From assembly GCF_003604195.1 (NCBI RefSeq), contig NZ_QXGR01000001.1, positions 124,001 to 188,000 on the forward strand: a stretch of DNA of 64,000 bases, given 5' to 3'. The notes beneath the pieces were generated by a model. It had not been told where the DNA came from and ran no database searches. It worked only from the letters and a program-made list of their open reading frames with translations. The stretch is from Simplicispira lacusdiani (lineage in GTDB: Bacteria; Pseudomonadota; Gammaproteobacteria; Burkholderiales; Burkholderiaceae_C). Position 1 is the stretch's first letter. Every line of letters begins with the position of its first letter. A program made the translations under genes and the position numbers. Of the stretch, positions 1-13,068 are shown one piece after another.

Positions 1-20
1 TGCTGCAGGAACATCTCCAT
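1..20 (-). CDS. Possible 5' end of a gene running off the window edge
   Basis: On the minus strand an AGGAGG (34-29) stands 8 bases before an ATG at 20-18, giving only MEMFLQ before the edge. A second weak frame (ATG at 128-126 with an AGGAG upstream) ends in TGATG overlapping this ATG. Too little sequence remains to identify a product; the ribosome binding site is the only support. Confidence 0.25.
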
Positions 21-415
21 CAGCCAGCCCTCCTGGCCGCCGCCGCCCTAGAGCCGGGCATGTGCCGGCCAGCGCGCGCGCATCCGTCCGCGCGGGCCCC
101 GGTCACCGGGTCCGGATGTTTCTGCATGGTCTCGCTCCTGTCAGAGTTGCATTGCGCGGCTTGGATTTGCGTCAATCTCCTTCCGCGAAACCACGGAAGG
201 GCATGAAATCCAGGCAGCGAGCGCAGCTTACTGGCCGGGCAACCAGCGCGGGCCCGCTATTCCGCCATGCAGCACAACATCAGGGAAAACACCCACGGTA
301 TGCCGCCCTTCGAAGTCACATAGATGACTTTGCCAGGAGTTGGCGGCTGTTGAGATCCGGCAACGCGAAGCCTCGCGCCGATGATTCCGCTAGGCAGAAT
401 CACTGCCACACCCAC
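21..415. other. Intergenic stretch without a convincing gene
   Basis: About 395 bases between the edge and the glycine-zipper gene. The open frames here are short and have no recognisable protein features. One perfect 7-bp inverted repeat (CCTTCCG at 179-185, CGGAAGG at 194-200) could be a hairpin but lacks a T-run. I see no other structured element. Confidence 0.5.
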
Positions 416-1138
416 TCACTGCGGCGGCACCACGCCACCCGGCCCGTCGCCGGGGGCAGCGGCGGCGGCACGGAAGCCCCGGCCCTGCACGACCACCGGC
501 ATGCCCACGTCCACCGGTTCGGCACGCTGGAACTGGCGCACCGAGCCATCCTGCATGCGCACGCGCACCTGGTACACCGTCCGGGTGCGCGTGTTCTGCT
601 CGACCCTGTGGCCCACATAGCCCCCGCCGACGGCCCCCAGCACCGTGGCGGCGGCGCGGCCCGAGCCCTTGCCCACCTGGTTGCCCACGACGGCGCCCAG
701 CACGCCGCCAGCCACGGCGCCCACGCCCGTGGCCGGCGCGGCCTGCTCGACCGCCTGCACCGACTCGACCCATCCGCAGTTCGCACAGGACACGCCGCGC
801 GCTCCGCCAGGGGCCGGAGCGGCCACGGCGCGGGAGGGCGCCGGATCGGCCCGCAGGGGCTGCAGTGGAACGGGCCGCGCACCGATGCCAGGCGTGGGCG
901 CGGGCCGCGCCCGGGGTTCGGAGCCCCTGCGCTCGTCGATGATCTCGGCTTCCGGCGTGCGCGGCACGTTCGCCACAGGGGATTCCACCGGGCCGCGCTG
1001 CTGCATGGCCAGGGCGCCCCCCAGCGCCAGCACCACGGCCCCCAGCACCCCGACGGCCGCCCAGAGCCAGCGCTGCGGCACGGCGGAGGGCGGGACTGCG
1101 CCAGGGGCGGAAACGGACGCGGGGGCGGGGGTGTTCAT
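416..1138 (-). CDS. Glycine-zipper 2TM-domain membrane-anchored protein
   Basis: 240 aa. A signal-anchor segment lies at about residues 23-46, followed by a proline/arginine-rich linker (50-110), a CANC pair (C118, C121) and a glycine-zipper stretch (about 137-178, repeated GxxxG spacing as in TGVGAVAGGVLGAVVG). The C-terminal third is a compact beta-like region. Glycine-zipper 2TM proteins (SlyB/Rick_17kDa type) sit in the envelope and affect outer-membrane integrity; the exact role here is unknown. The start is set by AAGGAAG upstream of ATG 1138; longer in-frame extensions have arbitrary composition. Transcribed alone. Confidence 0.75.
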   Translation of the reverse strand: MNTPAPASVSAPGAVPPSAVPQRWLWAAVGVLGAVVLALGGALAMQQRGPVESPVANVPRTPEAEIIDERRGSEPRARPAPTPGIGARPVPLQPLRADPAPSRAVAAPAPGGARGVSCANCGWVESVQAVEQAAPATGVGAVAGGVLGAVVGNQVGKGSGRAAATVLGAVGGGYVGHRVEQNTRTRTVYQVRVRMQDGSVRQFQRAEPVDVGMPVVVQGRGFRAAAAAPGDGPGGVVPPQ

Positions 1139-1314
1139 GGTTCTTCCTTGCTGTGGTGGGTGCCGGCCACCCTGCGGTGGACAGCCGGGCAGCACGGTAC
1201 ACAGCCCTCCGGCCCGGCTTGTACGCATTGGTAAGCAAGTGCGGGCGGCACAGCGGCGCCCCGCCGCGCGCTCCAGGGAGCCGCGCCGCCGCAAGCCACG
1301 AAAAATCACCCTTT

Positions 1315-1373
1315 GATGCTATCTTTTATATAGCTATTGGCGCAATACCAGAAAGCCTTGGAGGCCATTTTTA
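1315..1373 (+). repeat. Family A palindromic intergenic repeat, copy 1
   Basis: The copy has the pattern of an AT-rich entry ending TAGCTATTGGCGC, a short variable centre, then GGAGGCCATTTTT. The same layout recurs at least seven more times in this window, always between or at the ends of genes. It lies between two genes transcribed leftward. Members of this kind are, from memory, abundant in Comamonadaceae genomes. Confidence 0.7.
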
Positions 1374-1396
1374 CCTGCAATTACAGTTGCCGGCAC

Positions 1397-3460
1397 TCAG
1401 GCGCGCTGGCGCAGCCACTGCACCAAGTCCGCCTCCGGCATCGGGCGCGCGTAGAGGTAGCCCTGGGCGGCATCGCAGCGCTCCCCGGCCAGCACGGCCC
1501 ATTGACGCTCGGTCTCCACCCCCTCGGCGATGGTCACGAGCCCCAGGCTGTGGCCCAGCGCGATGACGGCCCGGCAGATGGCCGCGTCGTTGGGATCGAC
1601 GAGGATGTCGCGGACAAAGGACTGGTCGATCTTGATCTGGTCGAGCGGCAGACGCTTGACGTAGTACAGCGAGGAATAGCCGGTGCCGAAATCGTCGAGC
1701 GAAAAGGTGACGCCCATGCCCTTGAGCGCCTGCATGGTCGCGATGGTCTGCTCGATGTTGTCCACCAGCATGCTTTCCGTGATCTCCAGCTTGAGGCGCG
1801 CCGGGTCGATGCCCGTGGCCCGCAAGTGGGCCTGGATCTCGCTGACGAACCGGGCCTCGCGGAACTGGCGCATGCTGACGTTGACCGCGATGCTCAGCTG
1901 CGCGGTCAGCGGGTCGGCCTGCCAGGCACGCAGGGTGCGGCAGGCTTCGCCCAGGACCCAGTGGCCGATGGGCAGGATGAGCCCGGTTTCCTCGGCCAGC
2001 GGAATGAAGTCCAGCGGCGGCACCCGGCCCCGGTTCGGGTTGTTCCAGCGGATCAGGGCCTCGACCCCCACGCAGCGCCCCTGCGGGTCCACCTGGGGCT
2101 GGTAGTGCAGCACCAGCTCGCGCCGGGGCACGGCATGGCGCAGCTCGGTTTCCATCAGCGCGCGCGCGGCGATCCGCGCCTGGATGGCCGGATCGAAGAA
2201 GCGCAGCGTGTTGCGCCCGCCCGCCTTGGCCTGGTACATGGCCAGGTCGGCGCGCTTGAGCAGCTCGTCGATCGGCACGCCCTGGCCCAGGAACAGGGTA
2301 ATGCCGACACTGGCCGTCCCCTGGTGCACCACCGGCCCAAGGTCGCAGGGCTCGGCCAGCCGGGCGACGATCTTGCTGCCCACCATGTCGGCCTGGGACA
2401 CGGCCGTTTCGAGGTCCTCGTCCAGTTGCTGGATCAGCACCACGAACTCGTCGCCCCCAAGGCGGGCCACGGTGTCGCCCTCGCGCACGCAGGCGCTCAG
2501 CCGGCGCGCGGTCTCGACCAGCAGGCGGTCGCCCACCTCGTGGCCCTGGGTATCGTTGAGGTTCTTGAAATGGTCCAGGTCGAGGTACAGAACGGCGCGG
2601 TATTTGCCGCTGCGCGAACTGGCCGCCATGCTCTGCTGCAGCCGGTCGAGCAGCAGGCGGCGGTTGGGCAGGCCGGTGAGCGGGTCGAAGAAGGCCAGGC
2701 TGTAGGCCTCCTCTTCGGCCTTCTTGCGGTCGGTGATGTCGCGCCAGACGCAGTAGAGCGCCTCGTGCCCTTGCAGGTCGAGCCGCGCCAGCGTGACCTC
2801 GACCGGGAAGCGGGAGCCGTCGGCGCGGCAGTGCACCCACTCGAAGCGGGCCACGCCCTGCTTCATGGCCTGCTGCATCATCTCCTCGGCCTTCTCGTAC
2901 GAGGGCCGGCCATCGGGCTGGAACTCGGGCGAGAGGCGCGAGGGGTGCTGCAGGATCTCGTCGCGCTGGGTGTACCCGAGGAGGCTGACCGCCGCGTGGT
3001 TGCAGTCGGTGAAGACGCCATGCTCGATCAGCCAGCAGGGGTCGGGGGAGTTGTCGAACAGGTCGCGGAAGCGCTTTTCGCTGTGGCGCAGCTCCAGGGT
3101 GCGCTCCTGCAGTTGCTGCGCGACCCGGGACAGCCGCCGCCCTTCCAGCAATTGGGCCAATGCGGCGCAGAACGGCGGCAGCAGAGCCTCCCAGGCGGCG
3201 AACGCCCGGGCATCGGTCACGCGCAGCGAAAGCGCCCCGTGGCTGGAGCCTCCGGCAACGAGGCCGAAATCCCGGAACGGGGCGCCGCGCGGCGGCAGCC
3301 CCGCAGGCAGCAGGGCCGCTGCGTCCACCCCGGGCAACTGGCCCAGCGCCTGCGCCAAGCCGGGGCCCAGGGCCTCGTCGGACCAGGCGGCGACGGCGGC
3401 CAGCAAGCCCATGAGCCGCCCCGCCAGGGCTGTCGCGCCACCGTCCTCGTGATCCGTCAT
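1397..3460 (-). CDS. PAS-GGDEF-EAL cyclic-di-GMP enzyme
   Basis: 687 aa. Order: an uncharacterised N-terminal region (1-115), a PAS domain (about 125-245), a GGDEF domain with intact GGDEF (335-339) and an inhibitory RxxD site (REGD, 326-329), and an EAL domain starting at EALIRW (467). Both catalytic signatures look intact, including the DDFGTGYSSL segment of EAL, so it could both make and hydrolyse c-di-GMP. There is no clear membrane segment. Start ATG 3460 is preceded by GGAG at proper spacing; an ATG 12 bases earlier is possible. Divergent from aroK. Confidence 0.9.
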   Translation of the reverse strand: MTDHEDGGATALAGRLMGLLAAVAAWSDEALGPGLAQALGQLPGVDAAALLPAGLPPRGAPFRDFGLVAGGSSHGALSLRVTDARAFAAWEALLPPFCAALAQLLEGRRLSRVAQQLQERTLELRHSEKRFRDLFDNSPDPCWLIEHGVFTDCNHAAVSLLGYTQRDEILQHPSRLSPEFQPDGRPSYEKAEEMMQQAMKQGVARFEWVHCRADGSRFPVEVTLARLDLQGHEALYCVWRDITDRKKAEEEAYSLAFFDPLTGLPNRRLLLDRLQQSMAASSRSGKYRAVLYLDLDHFKNLNDTQGHEVGDRLLVETARRLSACVREGDTVARLGGDEFVVLIQQLDEDLETAVSQADMVGSKIVARLAEPCDLGPVVHQGTASVGITLFLGQGVPIDELLKRADLAMYQAKAGGRNTLRFFDPAIQARIAARALMETELRHAVPRRELVLHYQPQVDPQGRCVGVEALIRWNNPNRGRVPPLDFIPLAEETGLILPIGHWVLGEACRTLRAWQADPLTAQLSIAVNVSMRQFREARFVSEIQAHLRATGIDPARLKLEITESMLVDNIEQTIATMQALKGMGVTFSLDDFGTGYSSLYYVKRLPLDQIKIDQSFVRDILVDPNDAAICRAVIALGHSLGLVTIAEGVETERQWAVLAGERCDAAQGYLYARPMPEADLVQWLRQRA

Positions 3461-3697
3461 GCACCGCTCCATGCGGTCAACCCGCGTGTAAACCAGTCTG
3501 TCTCCCGGGCCGGGCAACGTCAATCCCGCACATCCCCGGGGCCCACATGCGGGATTGTGCGCCAGCAAACGCCACTGCGCGGCCGCACCCCGGCCCGGCC
3601 CGTTCGGGCGCCCCACCCTGGCGCGCGAACGGCCAGCGCACCGCCTGCCGCCTTACACTCTGCGCTCAGTGGGTTCAGCCCTTACCTCAGGACTTTT

Positions 3698-4240
3698 ATG
3701 CAGATTCGCTGTGCACTGGTCGGCATGCCCGGCTCGGGCAAATCCACCGTTGGCCGGCAGCTGGCGCAACGCGCCGGGGTTCCCTTCATCGACCTGGACC
3801 ACCGGCTGGAGCAGGCCATTGGCACCACCATCCGCAGCTTCTTCGAGGCCGAGGGCGAGGCGCGTTTTCGCGAGCTGGAGTCGGAAATGCTGGCCGAGGT
3901 CGCCCGCGAACCCGGTGGCATGGTGCTCTCCACCGGCGGCGGCGCGGTGCTGCGCGCCGAGAACCGCGAGGTGCTGCGCCAGTTCGGCCCCGTGCTTTAT
4001 CTACGCGCCTCGCCCGAGGAAATCTTCAAGCGCGTGAAACACGACCGGACGCGCCCGCTGCTGCAGGGCGGCAACCCGCTGGAAAAGCTGCGCGACCTCT
4101 ATGCCCAGCGCGACCGCCTGTACCGCGAGACGGCGCACTTCGTGATCGAGACGGGCCGCCCCACGGTGCACACCCTGGTCAACATGATCATGATGCAGCT
4201 GGAGATGGCGGACAACGTCGCCGCGTCTCACGCTCCCTGA
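3698..4240 (+). CDS. aroK: Shikimate kinase
   Basis: 180 aa, normal family length. Phosphorylates shikimate to shikimate-3-phosphate with ATP in the chorismate pathway. The P-loop GMPGSGKST is at about residues 9-17, the shikimate-binding STGGG motif follows near 87-92, and the lid arginines lie in the HDRTRPLL segment. In many betaproteobacteria aroK sits with aroB; here aroB is not adjacent and the gene stands alone, converging on the sigma-54 activator with a 13-base overlap of 3' ends. The start ATG follows CAGGA. Confidence 0.93.
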   Translation: MQIRCALVGMPGSGKSTVGRQLAQRAGVPFIDLDHRLEQAIGTTIRSFFEAEGEARFRELESEMLAEVAREPGGMVLSTGGGAVLRAENREVLRQFGPVLYLRASPEEIFKRVKHDRTRPLLQGGNPLEKLRDLYAQRDRLYRETAHFVIETGRPTVHTLVNMIMMQLEMADNVAASHAP

Positions 4241-5610
4241 TCACCCCCCTGTTCCAGCGCGCGCAGGCGCCGGTACAGGGTGCGCGGGCTCACGCCCAGG
4301 GCATGCGCCTGCTGGCGGCGGGTGCCGGCACTGGCCTGCAGCGCGGCGCGCAGGGCCGCGTCCTCCATGCCGCGCAGGCTCGCGGCCGCCCGCCCCGTTC
4401 CCGGCCCCAGGCCCCGTGGCGGCGCGGCCTCCGTGCCGGCCAGGGCGCGGTCGAACGCCAGGGCACGCTCCACGGCCTGGGCGCTGACCACCGGGCCGTC
4501 GGTCAGCAACGCGGCGCGTTCCAGCACGTTGCGCAGCTCGCGCACGTTGCCGGGGAAGGGGTGCTGCGCCAGCCGGCGCAGGGCGGCCGGCGCCAGGGCC
4601 AGGCGGCGCCCGGGGGCCACGCGCTCCAGCAGCGACGGGGCCAGCAGTGGAATGTCCTGCACGCGCTCGCGCAGCGCGGGCAGCACGATGGGGAAGATGG
4701 CGAGACGGTAGTACAAGTCTTCCCGGAACCGCCCCTGCGCCACCATGGCGCGCAGATCGCGGTGCGTGGCGGCCACCACGCGCAGATCGGCGCGGCGCAG
4801 CTCGGTCTGGCCCACGCGGCGGTAGGTGCCGCTCTCCAGCAGGCGCAGCAGCTTGACCTGCATGGTCAACGGAATGTCGCCCACTTCGTCCAGAAACAGC
4901 GTGCCGCCGTGCGCGGCCTCCACCAGCCCGGCGCGGGCGGTGTGCGCGCCGGTGAAGGCGCCGCGCTCATGGCCGAAGAGCTCGCTTTCGAACAGCGTCT
5001 CGGGCAGACTGGCGCAGTCCACCGCCACCAGCGGCCGGCCCGCGCGGGGGCTGGCCTCGTGCACGGCGCGCGCCGCCAGCTCCTTGCCGGTGCCCGACTC
5101 CCCCAGCAGCAGCACGCTGGCCTGCGAAGGGCCCACGCGGGCGATCAGCTCCAGCACCGTCTGGAATGGCGGCGAGCGGCCGATCATGCCGCCCGCCACG
5201 GCGTCGCCCACACCACCGCCCGCCCGGCCCTGGGCCATGGGCAGCGGTTCCATTTTTTCCAGGAAGTACTGGGCCTGGCCGCCGGCATCGCGCAGGGGCA
5301 GCAGTTCGATCTGCACGTAGTCCTCGCCGCGCGGCGTGTGGTGCAGGTGCAGCACGCGCTCGCGCTGGCCGCTTTGCAGTGAGCGTGCCAGCGGGCAGGT
5401 TTCTCCCGCCTGGTCGCAGGGCACGGACGAGTGGTGCGACACCTCGTAGCAGGTACGCCCCACCACGGGCGCGCCCTGCGCATACTGGCGCCGGTAGGCG
5501 GCGTTGGCGGCCACGATGCGGTAGTGGCGATCGAACAGGATGTGAGGCTCGGGCAGCGCGTCCAGGTAGGCGGCGAGATCCGGACCGGGCGGTGGCGGGG
5601 TGTCAGGCAT
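4228..5610 (-). CDS. PAS-containing sigma-54-dependent transcriptional activator
   Basis: 460 aa. An N-terminal PAS domain (about 12-120) carries the cysteine pattern CYEVSHH...PC....CPL (C54, C65, C72). The AAA+ domain has Walker A GESGTGKE (170-177), the sigma-54 contact loop GAFTGA (217-222) and Walker [10 protein letters not shown] Fis-type helix-turn-helix is at about 420-455. It activates RNA polymerase containing sigma-54, probably in response to a redox or small-molecule signal sensed by PAS. It is divergent from ccoG, with a 237-base shared upstream region holding a large palindrome, so autoregulation or control of ccoG is plausible but unproven. Confidence 0.88.
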   Translation of the reverse strand: MPDTPPPPGPDLAAYLDALPEPHILFDRHYRIVAANAAYRRQYAQGAPVVGRTCYEVSHHSSVPCDQAGETCPLARSLQSGQRERVLHLHHTPRGEDYVQIELLPLRDAGGQAQYFLEKMEPLPMAQGRAGGGVGDAVAGGMIGRSPPFQTVLELIARVGPSQASVLLLGESGTGKELAARAVHEASPRAGRPLVAVDCASLPETLFESELFGHERGAFTGAHTARAGLVEAAHGGTLFLDEVGDIPLTMQVKLLRLLESGTYRRVGQTELRRADLRVVAATHRDLRAMVAQGRFREDLYYRLAIFPIVLPALRERVQDIPLLAPSLLERVAPGRRLALAPAALRRLAQHPFPGNVRELRNVLERAALLTDGPVVSAQAVERALAFDRALAGTEAAPPRGLGPGTGRAAASLRGMEDAALRAALQASAGTRRQQAHALGVSPRTLYRRLRALEQGGDQGA

Positions 5611-5642
5611 GGATGCGGGCGAGGCGAAGGAACGGGATCAGT

Positions 5643-5677
5643 GTGCCACATGCGCCACATATGGCAGCACATGGCAC
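5643..5677. promoter_or_regulatory. Nested palindromic operator candidate
   Basis: GTGCCA at one end and TGGCAC at the other bracket an inner dyad GCCA-CATA-TGGC; a further TGGCAGCAC half follows. It lies 33 bases upstream of the sigma-54 activator start and about 170 bases upstream of ccoG. Binding by the adjacent activator is an inference from position. Confidence 0.5.
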
Positions 5678-5795
5678 CCATTGGCAGCACCCTGACACCA
5701 CTTCAATGGGTGGATGTCACGCACCGAAGGTGCCAAGCCCTTGTTTCTGCAATGGTTTTTCAGCCGCGCGGGCCACGCTGCGGCTGGCATGACTC

Positions 5796-5809
5796 TTGAT
5801 TAAGAGCAA
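5796..5809 (+). promoter_or_regulatory. FNR/ANR-like box upstream of ccoG
   Basis: TTGATTAAGAGCAA matches the consensus TTGAT-N4-ATCAA at 9 of 10 defined positions. Its centre is only about 46 bases before the ccoG ATG, so a class II start site would fall almost on the start codon; either the leader is extremely short or the site works otherwise. Confidence 0.5.
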
Positions 5810-5847
5810 GACACATTGACCACCGCGCCCCACCCACGCGCCGCCCC

Positions 5848-7257
<1,410 letters not shown>

Positions 7258-7290
7258 GATCGACGCGTAACCAGCCCCGTGGCCCACAGC

Positions 7291-7318
7291 AAAAAGGCTC
7301 CGCACGCGGAGCCTTTTT
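7291..7318. terminator. Bidirectional rho-independent terminator
   Basis: AAAAAGGCTCCGC, a two-base loop, then GCGGAGCCTTTTT: a 13-bp perfect stem with A-run and T-run on opposite sides, so it can stop transcription from ccoG and from the leftward metH gene. Confidence 0.93.
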
Positions 7319-7320
7319 GC

Positions 7321-7382
7321 ATGAAATCAGCCTTCAAAGCCCGCAGGACAAGCGCCATTAGCTCATATTTTGATAGCAAGCA

Positions 7383-7384
<2 letters not shown>
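7321..7384 (-). repeat. Family A palindromic intergenic repeat, copy 2
   Basis: Read on the minus strand: TGCTTGCTATCAAAATATGAGC, TAATGGCGCTTG, then GGGCTTTGAAGGC. It starts directly at the metH stop codon and ends beside the bidirectional terminator. Confidence 0.65.
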
Positions 7385-10118
<2,734 letters not shown>

Positions 10119-10147
10119 AGGCCCACCTGTGCAAAAAACCGGGAAAC

Positions 10148-10225
10148 AGGTGAGCGTCGTTGCGATTCGAAAAGACAGTCCAAGCCTGACGGCCTCTGGC
10201 GGCCGCTGCAACGCTCCTTGGACGA
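10148..10225 (-). ncRNA. S-adenosylhomocysteine (SAH) riboswitch
   Basis: On the minus strand the leader shows the SAH-riboswitch core: GTCCAAG / CTTGGAC closing stem (arms at 223-217 and 184-178, +10000), GGAGCGTTGCAGC in the first part, CAGGCTTGG, and the conserved 3' part CGCAACGACGCTCACC ending about 30 bases before the metH start. The class is known upstream of ahcY and metH in betaproteobacteria and turns genes on when SAH accumulates. The 3' CGACGCTC can pair with the GGAGCGTTG segment. Confidence 0.92.
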
Positions 10226-10455
10226 GCCCGGATTTTACCGGCGATTGCCAGCCCGGCGCCCGGACCGCGCCGATAGCGGGCGCGGCTGCCAGGACATGGG
10301 GCCGCGCGCGGCGGCTCCCGGGCCAGATCGCGCACGGATTCTTGGGGCAAAATGCGCGCTACCTCTTGATACAAATCACCCGCTCCCGGTGCGCCCTCGC
10401 GCCGGCATGTCTGGCGCCCCGGCCCTGCGCAGGACAGCAACCATGAGACCCTGCC
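10226..10455. promoter_or_regulatory. Divergent promoter region of metH and the GGEEF gene
   Basis: Just upstream of the riboswitch, on the minus strand, TAAAAT (about 10238-10233) is a candidate -10 for metH. The rest is GC-rich and shows no gene or clear operator. Confidence 0.35.
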
Positions 10456-12399
10456 ATGCACGATGACCCCCGCGGCCAAGCAGATGGTGCCGACATCCAG
10501 GACCCGCCGCAACGCAACGGCCTGCTGCGCCGCCTCCTGCGGCTGCTGACCTTCGTGGACCTGCCGATCAAGCAGAAATTCCTGCTGCTGACCCTGGGCA
10601 CGCTGTTCTGGTTCGGCTCCATGGCCATCGTCACGGTGTTCGCGCTGACCGCCATCCAGTACAAGTACCACCAGGTGGCCGAGCAGATCATTCCACACGA
10701 CCAGGCCACGCGCGAGGTGCTGGCGCACCTGCAGAACCTGGACCGCGACCTGCAGTTCAGCATGCACACCGAACCAGGCTCCGACCTGCTGGCGCTGCAG
10801 TCGATCCGCGACCACGTCAAGGCGATCCGCGCCGTCAATGCCCGGCTGAGCCTGCGCCAGACGGCCGTCTCGGGCAGCCTCGTCGAGAACCTGCTGCGTT
10901 CCATGGCCAAGTCCAGCCCGGAAAGCCTGGAATACCTGCGCGACATCATGGTCCTGACCGACCGCATCGACCAGGCACTCGACAGCTACACCACCGCGCG
11001 GCGCAAGCCACCGCGCGGCGGCGAGGCCGAAGTCACCGCCGCCGCCTTGGACACCGCGCGCGCCCGCGTGGCCGATGGCATCGCGCTGACCCTGCAGCAC
11101 AGCAAGAGCGTGACCGAATCGTATGGCGACATCAACAACGCGATCTACCAGATCATCCGCGAATCGGTGAACGCCATCCTCGTCGTGCTGCTGATCGCAT
11201 CGACGCTGCTGTTCTTCTTCGTGCGCTGGATCATCGTGGCCTTCCAGCGCCCCATCGCGGCCATCATCCGGCAGATCGACTCGCTGAGCACGGGCGACAT
11301 CAACCTGGCCAAGAAGGTCGCGATCAAGTCGCAGGACGAGATCGGCACGCTCTCGAAGAAGTTCAACACCCTGGTCGACAGCGTCTATGGCATGACGATC
11401 TACAAGAAGGTGATCGAGGACGACGCCGCGCTCGACGACGTCTACCACCGCCTGGGCGACGTGTTCGAGAACGAGCTGGGCATCCGCGAATACACCATCT
11501 ACGATGTCAACGCGCAGAAGAAAGCCATGCGCGTGGCCCATCCGCCGCTCGTCGGCGATGCCATGCTGCACTGCGACGCCGACATCCTGAGCGACTGCTC
11601 GCAGTGCCGCGCTGTCAAAACGGGCGGCAAGGTCTCCTCGTTCGAGTTTCCCGGCGTCTGCCGCCGCTTCGTGCCCGAGGCCGGCATGGGCCATATCTGC
11701 ATCCCGCTGGTGGCCGGCGGCATCGCCGGCGGCGTGGTGCAGCTGCGCTTCGCCGCGGACCCGCAGGGCACCATGCGCGACCCCACGACCCCGCAGAAGT
11801 TGTTCAACGCCGAAACCTACATCAACCAGTCGCTCTCGGTCATCGAGGCCAAGCGCCTGATGCAGACACTGCGCGAATCGGCCATGGTGGACCCCATGAC
11901 CGGGCTCTACAACCGGCGCTTCCTGCAGGACCACACGGCCCAGATCATCAGCGGCGTGCTGCGGCGGCGCACCCAGATCGGCCTGCTGGTGTGCGACATC
12001 GACTACTTCAAGCAGGTCAACGACACGCACGGCCACGACGCGGGCGACCTGATCCTGCGCGAGACCGCCCTCGTGCTCAAGAGCGCGGTGCGCGAATCCG
12101 ACATCGTGATCCGCTTCGGCGGCGAGGAATTCCTCGTGCTGCTGATGGACGTGCAGCCCGACGATGCCCTGCTGGTGGCCGAGAAGATCCGCCAGGCCAT
12201 CGAGGCGATGAAGATCACCGTGGGCGACAAGGTGCTGCAGAAAACCATCTCGATTGGTGTCGCCGAGTTCCCGGGCGACACCGACGGCTTCTGGCAGGCC
12301 ATCAAGTACGCCGACGTGGCGCTCTACCGTGCCAAGGACCAGGGGCGCAACCAATGCGTGCGCTTCGCGCCCGATATGTGGCAGCACGGAGACTTCTGA
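10456..12399 (+). CDS. Membrane diguanylate cyclase: sensor, HAMP, cysteine-rich GAF-like domain, GGEEF
   Basis: 647 aa. TM1 at 42-66, a roughly 170-residue helical periplasmic sensor, TM2 at 239-260, HAMP (260-312), a GAF-like domain (about 318-470) with cysteines at 373, 381, 384, 402 and 415, then a GGDEF domain with active GGEEF (555-559) and the product-inhibition site RESD (546-549). It should make c-di-GMP in response to a periplasmic signal and possibly a ligand or metal bound by the cysteine-rich domain. There is no EAL domain. Transcribed alone. Confidence 0.88.
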   Translation: MHDDPRGQADGADIQDPPQRNGLLRRLLRLLTFVDLPIKQKFLLLTLGTLFWFGSMAIVTVFALTAIQYKYHQVAEQIIPHDQATREVLAHLQNLDRDLQFSMHTEPGSDLLALQSIRDHVKAIRAVNARLSLRQTAVSGSLVENLLRSMAKSSPESLEYLRDIMVLTDRIDQALDSYTTARRKPPRGGEAEVTAAALDTARARVADGIALTLQHSKSVTESYGDINNAIYQIIRESVNAILVVLLIASTLLFFFVRWIIVAFQRPIAAIIRQIDSLSTGDINLAKKVAIKSQDEIGTLSKKFNTLVDSVYGMTIYKKVIEDDAALDDVYHRLGDVFENELGIREYTIYDVNAQKKAMRVAHPPLVGDAMLHCDADILSDCSQCRAVKTGGKVSSFEFPGVCRRFVPEAGMGHICIPLVAGGIAGGVVQLRFAADPQGTMRDPTTPQKLFNAETYINQSLSVIEAKRLMQTLRESAMVDPMTGLYNRRFLQDHTAQIISGVLRRRTQIGLLVCDIDYFKQVNDTHGHDAGDLILRETALVLKSAVRESDIVIRFGGEEFLVLLMDVQPDDALLVAEKIRQAIEAMKITVGDKVLQKTISIGVAEFPGDTDGFWQAIKYADVALYRAKDQGRNQCVRFAPDMWQHGDF

Positions 12400-12401
12400 C
12401 A

Positions 12402-12520
12402 ACCCCCTGTGGCGCTGCGCGCCTTCCCCCTTCTCTCGCAGCGCTGCGCTTGCGGGAAGGGGGACGCAGCCCTCGCTGCGGGGCGGCCCTTGCTCGGCTG
12501 CCCTGGCTTGGGCCGCACCC
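12402..12520 (+). repeat. Family B intergenic repeat, copy 1
   Basis: Begins CCCCCTGTGGCGCTGCGCGCC and continues CTTCCCCCTTCTCTCG, then GGGGCGGCCCTTGC and a GGCTTGGGCCGC end. The same order of blocks occurs in opposite orientation at 21926-22045. It sits immediately after the stop codon of the GGEEF gene. Confidence 0.7.
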
Positions 12521-12558
12521 AGGCAGCAGCCATGGCGATAGCCGCCTGACGCGCCGCC

Positions 12559-13005
12559 TCACGCCGCCGAGGCAGGCAGGCCGAACACCCGGTCGAAGCT
12601 CCAGTTGAAGACGAAGGTGTAGCAGAGGAAGAACACCACCAGGCCCAGGTCCATCACCAGGGCCTGCCACAGGCTCACGCCGAACCACCAGGCGAACAGC
12701 GGCACCAGGATGAACACCAGGCCGCCCTCGAAGCCCACGGCGTGGGCGATGCGGCGGCGCAGGCTGCGGCCGCGCACTGCCTGGCGCGCTTCCCAGCGCT
12801 CGAACAGCGTGTTGAAAACGATGTTCCAGGCCACCGCGATGGCCGAGGACGCCACCGCCATCACGCCAGCATGGGCCGTGCCCTGGTCCGAGAACTGGGC
12901 CAGTCCCAGCGTGGCCACGGCGATGGCGATCAGCTCGTAGATGGTGACGTAGACGACGCGGCGGCGCGCGCCGTGGAGGCCGGGAATGAGGGCGGGAGAC
13001 TGCAT
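12559..13005 (-). CDS. PACE-family efflux transporter (bacterial transmembrane pair domain)
   Basis: 148 aa with four hydrophobic helices arranged as two tandem pairs, and the conserved RRVVYVTIYELIAI start and WNIVFNTLFERWE segment of the PACE (AceI-like) family. These small inner-membrane pumps export biocides such as chlorhexidine and short diamines. Start taken at ATG 13005 (an ATG at 13014 is also possible; neither has a strong ribosome site). The divergent LysR gene is the expected regulator, as in Acinetobacter AceI/AceR. Confidence 0.87.
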   Translation of the reverse strand: MQSPALIPGLHGARRRVVYVTIYELIAIAVATLGLAQFSDQGTAHAGVMAVASSAIAVAWNIVFNTLFERWEARQAVRGRSLRRRIAHAVGFEGGLVFILVPLFAWWFGVSLWQALVMDLGLVVFFLCYTFVFNWSFDRVFGLPASAA

Positions 13006-13068
13006 GGCGCCCAATTTATAAGCATTCGACTGATAATTGAAGTCAGCTTATTTCAATATTTCTGACAG

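Noticed and set aside
270..275. NorR GAFSGA (residues 270-275 of the NorR protein) as a defective sigma-54 loop
   Set aside because: Serine in place of threonine keeps the hydroxyl and is tolerated in this family as far as I know, so I do not treat it as a loss of function.
1337..4240. Very long open frames antisense or frame-shifted to real genes (also at 7500-10466, 25308-28676 and 49551-50804)
   Set aside because: In GC-rich DNA the third-base bias keeps other frames open. They are rich in Arg/Gln/His or Val/Gly, lack domains and start signals, and lie opposite clearly identified genes.
5670..5690. Further TGGCAC..GGCA matches suggestive of a sigma-54 promoter
   Set aside because: The GG to GC distance is nine bases rather than ten in each.
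5785..5800. Sigma-54 promoter before ccoG (TGGCATGACTCTTGAT)
   Set aside because: The -24 GG is present but the -12 element is GA instead of GC, and the site overlaps the FNR-like box, so I did not annotate it.
10119..10455. Cobalamin riboswitch before the B12-dependent MetH
   Set aside because: No B12-box-like sequence; the conserved segments match the SAH class instead.
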